A DNA stretch of 64,000 bases from Dirofilaria immitis (taxonomy: Eukaryota; Nematoda; Chromadorea; Rhabditida; Onchocercidae): positions 4,200,501-4,264,500 of the forward strand of contig JAKNDB010000107.1 of the NCBI GenBank assembly GCA_024305405.1, written 5' to 3'. The position numbers and the translations under genes were made by a program. The notes below the pieces were generated by a model that was given only the letters and a program-made list of their open reading frames with translations, made no database searches and was not told the origin of the DNA. Shown piece after piece: positions 51,701 through 64,000 of the stretch; positions within the stretch are counted from its first letter, which is position 1; every line of letters begins with the position of its first letter.

Positions 51701-52781
51701 GATATGATAAATAATAACAGATAGAAATATACGCATTAATATGTTTGAAATTTTGATAAACAAGATAAAATTATTATCATTTAAAATGTAATATAAATAT
51801 TATCAATTATTTACAATTGCATTATTATTTTATATACAAATAAACATGCTTTTATTTCTCATTATTTATAATAATAATAATAATAATAATGTCATTATTA
51901 CTATTATTGATACTCATAGCATTTTTATTATTCGTATTATTGTTATTAATTGATTAATCAGTTAATGATTTGCAGATCACATTTATTATCGTCAATTCCA
52001 ACAGCTCATGATATTAGACGATTATTCATGGCTCGAGTAATGCAAGAACAACAAAACAATATGATAATAGCTGCATATCGTAATCAGCTGCTTGCAGCTG
52101 CTACTAATAATTCAACAAATACTTTAAAAGATTCCTCAAATTTGGATAATGTTGATCAAGAGGTAAATGAAATGTAATTTTATTTCAATTTCTTTTTTCT
52201 TTTCTAAAAAATTATCAATAAGTTTGAAATTTTATATGTGTATCAAATGGATTAATTAAATAAATTTGCTTTGTCAAGTAAACTAAAGTTTTATTTTAAA
52301 ATTTGATTATTATATATGTAGAAAATTTGAAATATAAGCAATAGATTTTGTTTAGTTTAGTGATTTAATTATGTTTTTTTTTAATTTACCGCTTATATAT
52401 TGCTAATTTACTGGATGAATTCATATGATTTTGTAAATTATCATTTCTTGACAAGTAATTAATTTGCTATATTAAATATTTACCAAATATCATAAATTTA
52501 TTGTCGAATTAAATATTTATTATTTTAATATATATATATTTATATATATTTATGTAAGAAAATATTTATTTTAATTAATATATTGGAATTATGTATATTT
52601 TTAGAAATTACAATCGACAATGGGAAATATTACAACAACGGGTAATAATACCATCGGAAGTGGTATATCAATGACGACGGAACAATTTAATCCTATACCA
52701 CCGTTGTCCATATTACAAACACCGTATAATCCGATTAGTCCTTTGCTTGGTTCACAGTTTAATCCATTTCTATTTAGTTAA
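48559..52781 (+). CDS. SOX-family HMG-box transcription factor
   Basis: Nuclear DNA-binding regulator of development. Six exons: 48559-48850, 49433-49554, 50155-50286, 50729-50892, 51976-52162, 52605-52781 (TAA). All phases match and give 357 residues with no frame break. Residues about 1-97 include a poly-Gln tract (near 32-60). The HMG box (about 128-205) reads KRIKRPMNAFM-VWSQMRRAQIA, then KMHNSQISKELGAEW and EEKAPYVKR-AKELREEL, ending HPNYVYRPKRRS. RPMNAFMVW is the SOX signature with the Phe-Met intercalating wedge; MHNS.ISK.LGAEW is most like SoxB proteins. Two phase-0 introns cut the box (after FM and after VKR). The C-terminal half is rich in Ser, Thr, Asn and Gln, with a hydrophobic end NPISPLLGSQFNPFLFS. 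The box is diverged from canonical SoxB, so orthology to a named SOX gene is left open. Confidence 0.93.
48652..48748 (+). repeat. CAA/CAG repeat coding for poly-Gln in the SOX protein
   Basis: About 19 uninterrupted Gln codons, mostly CAA with a few CAG at each end, flanked by His. In frame with the SOX exon 1. Confidence 0.9.
51113..51537. repeat. 24 bp perfect inverted repeat in SOX intron 4 (MITE candidate)
   Basis: Arm 51113-51136 begins TGCATAGAGGATAGTAGCTA and ends TCAT; its exact reverse complement lies at 51514-51537. The arms enclose 377 bp and sit wholly inside the 1083-base intron between exons 4 and 5. Either a short inverted-repeat element or a structure that folds the intron. 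No clear target-site duplication. Confidence 0.7.
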
Positions 52782-53439
52782 TTAATTTTCCACTACCTTA
52801 ATTAACAGGGTTCTTTCTAACCTCTTAATTAATTGTTAAAATAAAGAAGAAAATAAAATAAATAAACGTAGCAATAAGCATATATTTTCATTTTTACTAT
52901 ATTCTTAAAGGTCAAATGTCAAGTGTATTTTATTTTTTTATGTATAACTCATGACTCTATGTTTTATTTGCTTAATTTGTTTATTTGATTGCATCTTATG
53001 TGTTATAGTAAATAAAATTTAGAATTTAATTAGTACAATTAACAGTGTATTAAACACAACACATATATTATTATTTTTTTGTTTTTTTTTTTAGTGAATC
53101 AAATTTTGATTAAAAGAATAAAAATACATTAAATAATGTTTATAGAATAAAATATGAATACTCAATAATTATAATAAGCATATCATATAATATAATCACA
53201 TATGCGTATTTTACATTTGAAGAAAATACTGCTCTTTTGTATTTTACATTTTATATTTTTTCTAATATGTTTATCGGAATATTTCTATTGTTTTAATACT
53301 ATGTATTTGTTCCATAATAGAAATTAAGTCGAACAATATGATAATATAAATAATATGTTAAAATCAATAGTTATAATTAAAATTTATATTGAAATTTATA
53401 AATTGAAATAAAGGTACTACTTACTTAAATACAAAATAG

Positions 53440-53650
53440 CGAGATACTGTAGCTTAGGTTGTCCGCATTTCAATATTGTAAACCTGTGTGAAATATGGCG
53501 ATATGGTAGCTTACGCTGCACTATCTACAACTGATCGCGTCCACACGTGATATTGTAATGACAGTATGTGCTTGATATTACGGGGACTTTCTGCATTTGA
53601 TATTGTAGAGTGAATTGGAGTGTGTTGTATACTGTAGAGAATATTTAATC
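53440..53650. other. Higher-GC patch with recurring GATATTGTA / TACTGTAG words
   Basis: Compared with its flanks, this stretch is less AT-rich (for example GATCGCGTCCACACGTGATA) and repeats GATAYTGTAG-like words at about 53442, 53550, 53600 and 53630. No open frame. Could be old repeat remains or conserved non-coding DNA. Confidence 0.4.
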
Positions 53651-55662
53651 AAAGTAAATGTTACAGTTTTAGCAATATATTACCGTATAAAAGTATTTAA
53701 ATATTTTAACAAAATAATCAAATTCGTGAAAATAAGGCATTATTTTGACGGGTAATTACAACATCAAGACATTATTTGGATGATTATTAATTGATAAAAT
53801 ATCTGAAAATCTGTAAAGAAAGGAAATAATTGTATTTCTTTCCGGAGTGATCATTTTATAAATTCTTTCGTACATCTATAATTTGCTATATTTTTATAAA
53901 ACTTGCTATGCTATATATGAATGATTATGTTTTCGATGAATTTTTGCTGATTAATTAACAAATATAAATAATTTGAATTTATTGTATTACATGTGCAAGC
54001 ACATTTTAATATAATTTTGAGACTTAATTAATTAATTGATTATTCCGACTTGAAATATGCGTGTTTCATATATTTTATTGCTTAATTTTAGTTTCTTTCC
54101 TTTTTTCAGAAATAAAAATTTATTGATTTAAGATAAGCATATCTGATTCACTTTTAAACTTATGATTTCATCTTATTTTATCGACGGAGTAATTCATTTG
54201 TTAAACTTATTGATAATTTCATTTTATTTTCTTAAAATAATGTCTAGCAAAAAGTGAAATCAATTATTCAATTTCTTTTACGATATTTAATATAAAGTGT
54301 AAATTCTTTTTCTCATAGAAGAAAAACGGAAAATTATTCCGTTAAAATCTTTCTCTAATCTTCGATTTTTTTCTTAATTAAATATTTCTATCTCAAATGA
54401 TTTTCATAGAAATTCTCATCCAGAATGATGTAATTTTTTATTATACAATTTTAGATAATCTATTTTACAATTATATAATTATTCCTTCCGTCTTCATTTA
54501 TCCTTTTATAGTATTTCTTTTTATTTTATCTGTTTTCTTCAAGCAAAATCAAATTAAAAAAAAATAGAACAAAATAAAAATGAAGAAGCAATGCAACTTA
54601 TAACTTTGTTGAATTGCTATATCAGAGAGAGCTATTAAAATTAATTAAATAAGAAAGGACGACTATGGAAAAATTAATAAATAGTACATGTATATACAAA
54701 CTGACATTTGAAGAAAACTGAAGTTATTCGGGCATATAGATAAGATGATAATGATGCTATCGAAGTTATAAATTTGATAATCAAATTTTATATGCAAAAT
54801 TTCCATGCTTTATTTATTATTACTTTTCTGCAGTTATAATTTGTGTATCAGAAGTGTTTAAGAGAATATGATTTTTGCCACTACAATAAACTATCATTTC
54901 ATCTGTGATAATTATCTGAAAACAAACAAATTTTTACCATTGTTAATTAACTTTATCTATGTACATCTAGTTTCAACCTAATGACATCGTAAAAATCCTT
55001 GTATGCGCTGAATTATTTTATAAGCGATAATTTCTATCGCATTGATAAGAAAATTTCATCAAGGGAAAACTTTTCTGATTCAATTTAAATGCTATTTTTT
55101 GCGTGAGAAAAAGAATGATTTGTGCAAGAGCATGGGGATTATTGATTAAAATGATATAAATTCTTTTCAGTTTAATAATTCAGTTCTTATAATTTATTTA
55201 ATATTGTTTTCATTCATTCATTTTTAATCAAAGTATCATCATCATTCTTACCTGTATGACATCATGAAATTGCCGTTTTACGTCAGCACAATGAATGACA
55301 ATAATTTGTGATTTAGGAATTTCAAAATGTCTTTTTGAAATTGTCATATACCTGTTTTTCTTATCTCTACTAATTATTTGACAACCTTCACCAATATATA
55401 ATTGCACTTTTTACCCTAAAAAGATCACTTTTTTATCGGATAATAATAACAATATCGTTTTCATACAGTATATTGCTCGAGGATTTTTCGTACGGTATTT
55501 TGACAGTATGACTGGTCACATAGCATTTTAATAAAAGATTGGTGTTTTGATAATATGATGATATTGAATTTATCGTAAAGTTTGGTAAGTTTAAAATTCG
55601 GAATATTTTTCGAATAACACTAATGTCACGAATGATGACATTATTGAGATATTTTTGATTAT

Positions 55663-55975
55663 GTAGGGCTAATTAATTTTAGATCTAAAAATTGAAATTT
55701 AAAATTCAAATTAAAAATTCTTTTTAATAATTGAATCTGCAACAATGCTTTTGGAAGGAATGTCAAGTGGATAAGAAAGATAAACGTTATTGCCAATTGT
55801 TCATAATTATAAAATTTTCAATTACTTTCCTCTTTAGATGCTTCTACCTATATTTGGCTAATTAATTTTAAATTTAAAATTGAAGTTTAAAACTCAAAAG
55901 TAAAAGTTTTTTTTTAATAATTACATTAACAACAATGTTTATATCAGATGGAATGTAAATAGGTAGCGAAGACTG
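55663..55975. repeat. Diverged direct duplication, about 120 bp units
   Basis: GGCTAATTAATTTTA at about 55667 and 55855 starts two similar stretches, each followed by AAATTGAARTTTAAAA, TTTTTAATAATT and CAACAATG, then GGAATGTMAA. Spacing about 190 bp. Confidence 0.6.
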
Positions 55976-58004
55976 TGTAATAACTGATATTTGATAATTA
56001 ATTGTAATAAAAACATTGGAATCACTTCTCGAATTATCTGAAATTGCTTAAAGCCTTTTTATATTTTTAAATATCCTAAAATTTAAATTGAAACTTGAAA
56101 TTTACAGAATTGAATGAAGAGATTATGATCAAATATGTAATTAAGAAATGCATTTTCGTATTTTATAAAATTTTAATTTATAGAAATGAACATATAGTCA
56201 TATAGTTAATATAAATAATATTCATGTATAGCATTATTGATTAATCTTCTTTTACTAACCTGAAATGCATAACGATCAGTTTTCTTTTCTCTCTTTCCGT
56301 AATACCATATAGATATGGGTCCTTCTGATATGATTTCATATGAATTCTTGTTTGGAATAATTGGGCACTTTAGCAATTGTAAATTTCGGTTTTTTATGCA
56401 AAACATCCTTTAAATTTTGATGAATAATGAAGAGAAGTTGTTAATTCAGTGCTAAATTTACTATTAATTATTGGTTATTGAAATTATCAGTTATCAATTA
56501 TTACTATCAGTTAGTTACTGATTTCATGTTATTATCGTCAATTTAGTAGTATGAAAAAAAAATAGCAACACTTATTGTGACAAAATCCCTTAAATATTAC
56601 TGGATCGAATCATTATTATCGTATAGTAATGTTAATAGTTATCATAGTAAACTATTTAATTTGCGATCACCAATAAGTATTTCTGATCACCTGAATTGGA
56701 AATCGACAAGAGAAACGAAATTGAGAATTTTTTTAGTTGAAAAGTATCTGAAATATAACTTTAATTATATATCTTGATAACGTTAGCTGACCGACAAGCT
56801 TCTCGCAATTATTAAAAATGAAATATCAGAATATCAATTTGAATTTAATATGTTTTAGCACAAAATTTTATTATATCCCATTAACATATTAGTTTAAATT
56901 TAATTTAACATTTTAAAATACTCATTAATATATATTTTTAAGTTGCTAATTAATAAAGGTTAGAAGGCAATTCTGAAATTATCAGAATTATCTTTTCATA
57001 TATAACTGGCATTAAATGATTGCATTTTGTTTGAAAATATTTTATGGAATATGCGGTTAATTACATACGGTAAAAATATACATAGCTAAAATACCCATAT
57101 GCAATACAGTAACTCACATGAGTCACACAGTATGCACAGCTCTGGCTGATTTCTTAATTAAGCTACTAAATGGAATATATATATTAGTGTATGGACCATA
57201 CGGTATACATAGCTTTTTCCTTCAATTAAACCGTATTTTTATATTTATTCTTCTTGTTATGAAAGATTAGAGTTAGATGGAAAATTGTTTTGCTTTGTTT
57301 TCTTTTTTGTTTAATAACTTATTTGTTTAAGAATATTTTAAATGAGTAAATATTTTGAAGAAATTAAAAAAATATCGAAAAAAAACTCTTAAAGTTATAA
57401 TTTTATTAAAAACAAAATAATTAATTGTTAAGAATTAAAAAAGAGAACGGATATTGTAATTAAAATTAAAATGAAAAAATTTTTTAAAAAAGAATAGTGT
57501 AGTTTAGAATTAGAAATTGAATGAAATAATAATGAATTACCTGCTCAAATAGTTGGCTTAGAAACTTTATCTTCAAACTTTGCAGTTTTTATTTTCCCTA
57601 ATGAAATGAATGATATTTCTTACTTTATTTTTAGAAGATGAAAAATTTCGTTGAAATGAAGAAAATGTCGAATTGGTTATGCATAATTAAAATTTAAAAA
57701 TTTTAAACCATTTAATAATAGTTTTACCAAATTATCTGATGAATATTATAAATGAAATATGAAAAATATGTTTAAAAAATTCGAGTTTCTTTTTTTTAAA
57801 TTAATATAATTTCAATTTAGAAAAGAAAAAAATGAAAATTTTAAATTTTAAAAAACATTCGAAATTATCATATATCCTTTTAAATTTCCGATATCACATC
57901 GTTTTTACATTTAATTTGCATATATATTTAATGCAAATTGAAAAAAATTTTGATAAAAATAAAGAACATGGGAATTTTAATGGCAGTTACTGTAGTTGAA
58001 TAAT

Positions 58005-58038
58005 AATATTCATGATAATTATTATTATCATGAATATT
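58005..58038. repeat. 15 bp perfect hairpin
   Basis: AATATTCATGATAAT and ATTATCATGAATATT separated by four bases. Confidence 0.9.
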
Positions 58039-58754
58039 GTCGTCCTCATTTTTGCGATTTTTTTATTTGATAAAAAAAGTTAATTTCTCATATACCTAGA
58101 TTTAAAAAAATGGAAAGAAATGAATAAATGGAATATATAAAGAAAATTTCTTACATTTTATTGACCTTATTCAATTTCAGATATATTCAAAATCAATTTT
58201 TACTAAAAAAAATTAAAGTGAAAAAAGAAGTTTGAATTAAAAAATAAAATGTAATTCTTCTAAAAAAGACGAAAAAGTTTTTTCTTATTTTTCTCGATAG
58301 AAAGAAGTATTTGAATAAAATATTACTAACAATGAATTTAATTTTGAAGAGCACATTCACAAAAATAAATAAGTATTTGTATAGTAATTTAAAAGAAGGT
58401 ATTAGAAATGGAAAAAAATTGGGACAATTGAAAATGCCAGATAATAAAAATATATTTACATATTTAGAAGAATAATTTTCCAATTTTCAGAGCTATTTTA
58501 AGCATTCAAAAGAATTTTCATTTTTGTCTCTTCAAAAAATTGTTCATCCCGACGATTGCACATATGATAAAACATAAAATTGAATGTATTTTCTTCGAAT
58601 AAAATTTATTGATTAATGATCAATTTAATAGAAGGACTTATCAAATAGATGCTGAGATTGGAAATGATTTTAAAATTACCGAATAGTTTTAAAAATCAAT
58701 ATAAGTTAAATTGTATGCATATATTTTTCATAAAATTTGTTATCCTTTCATAAA

Positions 58755-58788
58755 ATTTTAGAAATTTCTCAAAAGAAATTTCTAAAAT
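58755..58788. repeat. 15 bp perfect hairpin
   Basis: ATTTTAGAAATTTCT and AGAAATTTCTAAAAT separated by CAAA. Confidence 0.9.
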
Positions 58789-60432
58789 TAGCCAAAATGC
58801 TTGTAATAATGTCGCATAACATTAATATTTTTATTTCATTCCAACTTAAGCTATTCAGCTGTCTTATCTTTTAATCAGTTAAATGGAATGGATTTTGATA
58901 TTTGATAAATTATTTAAATCATTATAACCAATGTGATGAGTTTTATAACTGTTATAATCAGATAATGATATTTCACCTACCACTACAGATTATAGAATTT
59001 CTTATAAATTTAAATTTTAAAACATTTTTAAATTTACAAATTACATATTTTCCAATTCAAAGTTTCCAATAAAATTTTCTTTTTACAATTATGTGACTAA
59101 ATAATTTTGAATTATAATAAAAAAATGAAATAAAAATTAAAGAAAAAAATTGCACCTTTTTTCTAATTAAACAGTTGATGAATTTTTATTAATTTAAAAA
59201 ACATGACAGGAAAATTTCTAATTAATTATAATTTATTGATTAGATATTAAATTTTTTCTGAATACTTTAGCAAATTACATTATTCCAAAATATCAGTATA
59301 CAACAAAATATATTTTGAATTTAAATTATCTAATTTAGAGGATTGAAATATTATATCATGCAATAAATATATTTAAAGTGACCTAAATATTTTATATAAA
59401 AATGCTTTTATATATATCAAATATTCTAAAATTTTATAAGTTATACCACGAATTATGATATATCATTAATCTTCCTCTATTCAAATTAATACATTATTAC
59501 AATTCAAATATAATATATTTATGTATTTAAATACTATATTATTATGCGTTAAATATTTGATTCTTTTACGCCTCATATAAATCTAAAAAATTGAAATGAA
59601 ATAATGGATTAAATTTGAAACTATTTGAAATATTTTGATAAAAAATAATTTGCATATCAACAATTTCAAACTGGTGTCCTTGATGTTCATATATGTATAT
59701 GTATATGTTTATTGAAAGTAAACAAATTTTAAGTAAATAAAAATTATAAATAGATAAATAAATAAGTACTATTATGAGATAGTTATAATGAATGAATCTT
59801 AAATATAAAACAAGGTCAACTGGTTTATTACCTCGCTTCCTTTTACATTCACATTTCTATCAAGGACGATATTTTCGATATTATTTTATTACCGCAATAA
59901 ATATAATGAAATTATTACTAATCGTAAATTTCTAGTATGAAATTTCTATCATGGAATATTATACATGTATTTAAGTAATTAATTATTTCGATCATAAGTA
60001 AAATAGTATGATTTGAATGAATATATTTACATGTAATAACTATAATATTTAATTTTTTGAAATATTAATTTAGCTAGTTTTAGTCGAACTAAGTCGGAAT
60101 AAGTTACAACAAATCATATTTTTTCATAATTGATTATATCAAATAGATAAAATATACGTACTTTTAATATTATAAGTTTTGTAATTTGATTTGATATTTA
60201 ATGAAATAAATGTAAATAATATATTTTTATAATTGTTAAAAGTTTTGTAGAATTTTTTAAAATATAATTAAGCTTTTAATCTGTTAATAATCAACTTTGA
60301 CATATCGATATCATATATATATATATATATAACACTTATTATATGCATGTATTTTTCATCAACAAAATGAATAAATAAAATTTTCATAAATTAAAATGAA
60401 TGATAAGAAGAAGTTTAATTAAGTATTTATTT

Positions 60433-60974
<542 letters not shown>

Positions 60975-61411
60975 GATATTATTTGCAACTAGAAATGAAA
61001 TAAATCGATAATTTGATAAAGACGATAATTTCACATTATATATATTACATACATAAATATTATATTAAAATTTAACTAATAATTAGTTTAATTTATCTAA
61101 CATATTCCATTATGATTTATAAATCTTTCTCTTTTAACAGATATTTTAAAAAAATGAAAGACAAAAAAGAGACGGATAAATATTATGCAAAAGATAATGA
61201 CTAATTTGAATTCAAAAGAAAAAATAATTTTAAAATAGCAAGCATCAAGATGAGTGAAAAAAGCAATTGAATGATTTGTTGTTATTGTTTTGCTTGCAAT
61301 GAATGAAATTTGAAATTTGCACTTAGTGCTTTGATTTTTCTAATCAATTCAAGTAGTTTAATTCCCATTTATTCTATTCTCATTAGTAGTATATATATTT
61401 ATTTGTTTGTT

Positions 61412-61605
61412 TATTTGTTATGCTTTTAGCTCATTTATTTATCTGTTTATTTGTTATGCTTTTAGCTCATTTATTTATCTGTTTATTTGTTATGCTTTTA
61501 GCTCATTTATTTATCTGTTTATTTGTTATGCTTTTAGCTCATTTATTTATCTGTTTATTTGTTATGCTTTTAGCTCATTTATTTATCTGTTTATTTGTTA
61601 TGGCT
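61412..61605. repeat. 36 bp tandem repeat, five copies
   Basis: Unit ATTTATTTATCTGTTTATTT then GTTATGCTTTTAGCTC. 36 is a multiple of three, so two overlapping frames stay open with a 12-residue period; not a gene. Confidence 0.95.
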
Positions 61606-62689
61606 ACATTTATTTGTTGCTAAATTTATTTGTTAACGCTTTCGTTTATTTATTTCTTGACTATTTTTTCGTCGTACTCTCATTTTATTTATAATTGTTT
61701 ATTTGCTGGTTTTTTTGAAGTTATTTACTACTTAATCATTTATTTACACTTAATTATTGCTCACTGGTTTGTTTATTATTGGGTTTTTTATTACCACGTT
61801 TCATTTGTTTTCTACTTAATTGTTTATTTACTATTCTTTTACTTTTTACTATTTAGTTTTTATTTATTACGTCTGTATTTATTGCTTATTTATTCAATTA
61901 TTTATTTGTTGATATCCAAATAAATATTTGCCCTACTTTTAGTAAATAATATTTTGATTATTTCAACGCATTTTAATTATTTAATCATTTTTTAATTGTT
62001 ACGACGTATATCACCAAACATAGATGAAAATATTATTTTTACGAAATTTTAGATAACAAAAAAAAAATGTTCAATTAAAGATTTGAATTAAAAAAAAATT
62101 AATAAATCTTTATTTTTTCATCCAGTATTATTTAAATATATAAATAACCGATTATTTATTTATTTAACATTTAACAAATGGTTATCATAGACATTCACTT
62201 TATATTCAATGATTTTTTGAAGAAATTTAAAAATAAGCAATTAATCAAAAAATTAAAAATTGTGGAAAAAATGCCAAAAATATTTACAAAATGAAATATA
62301 TATTACAGCGTATGACGTAAATTGACATATATATGTAAATTGATATTAACCTAAAATTATTATTAACATCTCAGTGACAAGCAAAAATGTTCCAATAATT
62401 GGATTTTAAACAATTTATGAAAAATAATTATTTCAGTAGTATCCTAAATTTAATTATTTTCATTTTTTCACAAATTGCCATTAGTTTTCCTACAAAAAAG
62501 AAAACACAATAATTTTGAATATTACAATACTTACTTTTATCAAAAAAAAAAAAACGATTAGCAATTTTAGCTTAATATTTAATAAATTTTTACACAAAGT
62601 TTATTTTAAAATAAAAATTGTTTCATTCAAATTTTGGATCTTTTATGAAATTTTTTATTTTATAAAATTTTATTAATGATTAAAAATTT

Positions 62690-62755
62690 TGTTGCTGTTG
62701 TTGTTATTGTTGTTGTTATTGTTGTTGTTGTTGTTGTTGCTGTTGCTGTTGTCGT
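62690..62755. repeat. (TTG)n microsatellite
   Basis: GTTGTTGTTATTGTTG run ending in GCTGTTGCTGTTG. Confidence 0.9.
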
Positions 62756-64000
62756 AGAATAAATTGTTTAAGTAGCATGTATTTATATTTTTAATTAAAA
62801 TTAATCATTTTAATATAATAAAACAACTTGCTTTTTTGTAGTTGAATGTGGAAATTTTTTATTAATAAAATTTTATTAATAAATTATTAATTTTTTGATA
62901 ACGAAAATAAACGATTGTTATTTACGTATGCATTAAATATAAAAAGTTAAATGAGTAAATTTTAATATATTTTAGACTTTAATTTAAAATATAAAAAAAT
63001 TTTTCATGCAAATTCTTAAATTATTTCAGTAATTATTAAAATATCTATCATTTTAGTACTTTTAATTCATCCATTTATAAATATTTAATTTCTGCATTTC
63101 CTTTGATACCAATTTTTGCGTATTAACAATTAATCAATACATTTAATATAAACTTATGGCTTTCTTCATTTCTCGACTTTTTTTTAAACATTAAATCAAA
63201 TTGGATTAAACGAAATTATTTTTTTTTACTAAAATTGTCTTCTCTCTTCTTTGCGACGAATAGAAATATTATAATTCGATTATTGATATTTATTGATATG
63301 TTATATTTAATTATAAGTAATTGAAGATAATTAAAATTAATAAAGTTATTCAAATAATATAACATTATTTAATGTGGGAATTAGGACAAAATAAGAATTT
63401 ACTTAGTTCATTTTTGATTTTTTTAAAAAATTCGCTTGACTTATTTATTGATTTTTTCCAAAATATTGGCTCTTTTTGGAATGGATCGGATTTCTTCCGT
63501 TATAAAAAAACTGTGGGAAAAAGTGATGATTATGCAATTAAACGATATTTAATCACAAAAAAATTATCATATTTGTTATATATTTTTTCAATGATAAGAA
63601 GTAAGAAAGGGCAGGAAAAAACAGTATCCAGGACAATATTTCCGTAAAGTTTTATCGATTTAGGAATTGATTAATGTCAATTTTGGAATAATGATAACAG
63701 TTGCTGTATAATCCGAAGAGCTATCAATATTTTTGCAGAAACTAATTGAGATCAGTTACCTTGTAAAAAAGATTAATTTTATTATATATCTCATATAAAA
63801 CGGAAGTAGCGAGCATTATCCAGAAAATAGGAAATCGAAAAGTTGTTATATTTTTAGATTTTAGGATTTTGTAATTTATAATAACTGGTGTACGTCTAGT
63901 TAAGGTACTTAATAAAAGAACAATTAATTTATAAATTTGTAAGGAAATCTTAAAAGAGAATGAATTTCTAATTTAAATTTAAAATCTATGAGAAATGCTT

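Larger units (their letters stand above)
52782..60432. other. SOX 3' UTR and gene-free AT-rich region
   Basis: AATAAA at 52840-52845, about 60 bases after the SOX stop, is a plausible polyadenylation signal. Beyond it I see no supported gene; short ORFs are Lys/Asn/Ile/Phe-rich noise. Hairpins, a diverged direct duplication and a GC-richer patch are listed separately. Confidence 0.55.
60975..64000. other. Gene-free AT-rich region to the window end
   Basis: Apart from the 36 bp minisatellite and a TTG tract I see nothing supported. The frame at 63372-63647 has a mixed composition but no recognisable domain and no consistent splice neighbours. Confidence 0.5.

Noticed and set aside
61407..61694. 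Overlapping ORFs with a 12-residue period, and possible CRISPR-like array
   Set aside because: The 36 bp units are directly abutting with no spacers; this is a minisatellite whose unit length keeps frames open.
63372..63647. 91-residue ORF near the window end
   Set aside because: No recognisable domain and no consistent splice sites; composition typical of AT-rich noise.

Overview
The window looks like part of a parasitic nematode genome, most likely clade III (filarial/spirurid). Evidence seen: very AT-rich DNA, intron-exon genes with TTTTAG/TTTCAG acceptors and GTAAGT/GTATGT donors, short conserved exons, acceptor-like sites placed directly before start codons (as expected for spliced-leader trans-splicing), and protein sequences that align by eye with animal presenilin, LIPT1, SNRNP40, NOSIP, CPSF2 and SOX proteins. 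The clade is an inference; no database search was possible.

Layout. Bases 1-21,000 are gene-dense: the 3' part of a presenilin gene (+, to 1330), then three co-oriented minus-strand genes, which in transcription order are NOSIP (11480-9086), SNRNP40/U5-40K (7700-4958) and LIPT1 lipoyltransferase (4224-2240). A 15-exon CPSF2 gene (+, 12441-19190) is divergent from NOSIP across about 960 bp. A small cysteine-rich Ly6/three-finger-like gene (+, about 20351-21075) follows. From 21,100 to 48,550 I find no gene: the stretch is AT-rich and full of microsatellites, minisatellites (51, 58, 62 and 65 bp periods), polypurine/polypyrimidine tracts and a near-palindromic element bounded by TTAA. A six-exon SOX-family HMG-box gene (+, 48559-52781, 357 aa) lies alone in this repeat-rich region, followed by 11 kb with no recognisable gene that includes a 540 bp TAA array and a 36 bp minisatellite.

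The genes are mostly housekeeping: two RNA-processing factors (CPSF2 in 3' end formation, SNRNP40 in the spliceosome), NOSIP (a nuclear U-box-like protein), LIPT1 (mitochondrial lipoylation) and presenilin (gamma-secretase). They are not a single pathway.

The most useful general observation is that many conserved exons are broken by the same kind of lesion. The correct reading frame returns if one base is added to a short run of identical bases, in presenilin, LIPT1, SNRNP40, NOSIP, CPSF2 (at least three sites) and the Ly6-like gene. This points to homopolymer under-calling in the assembly rather than to pseudogenes, and explains why the plain ORFs are so short. The SOX gene shows no such break.
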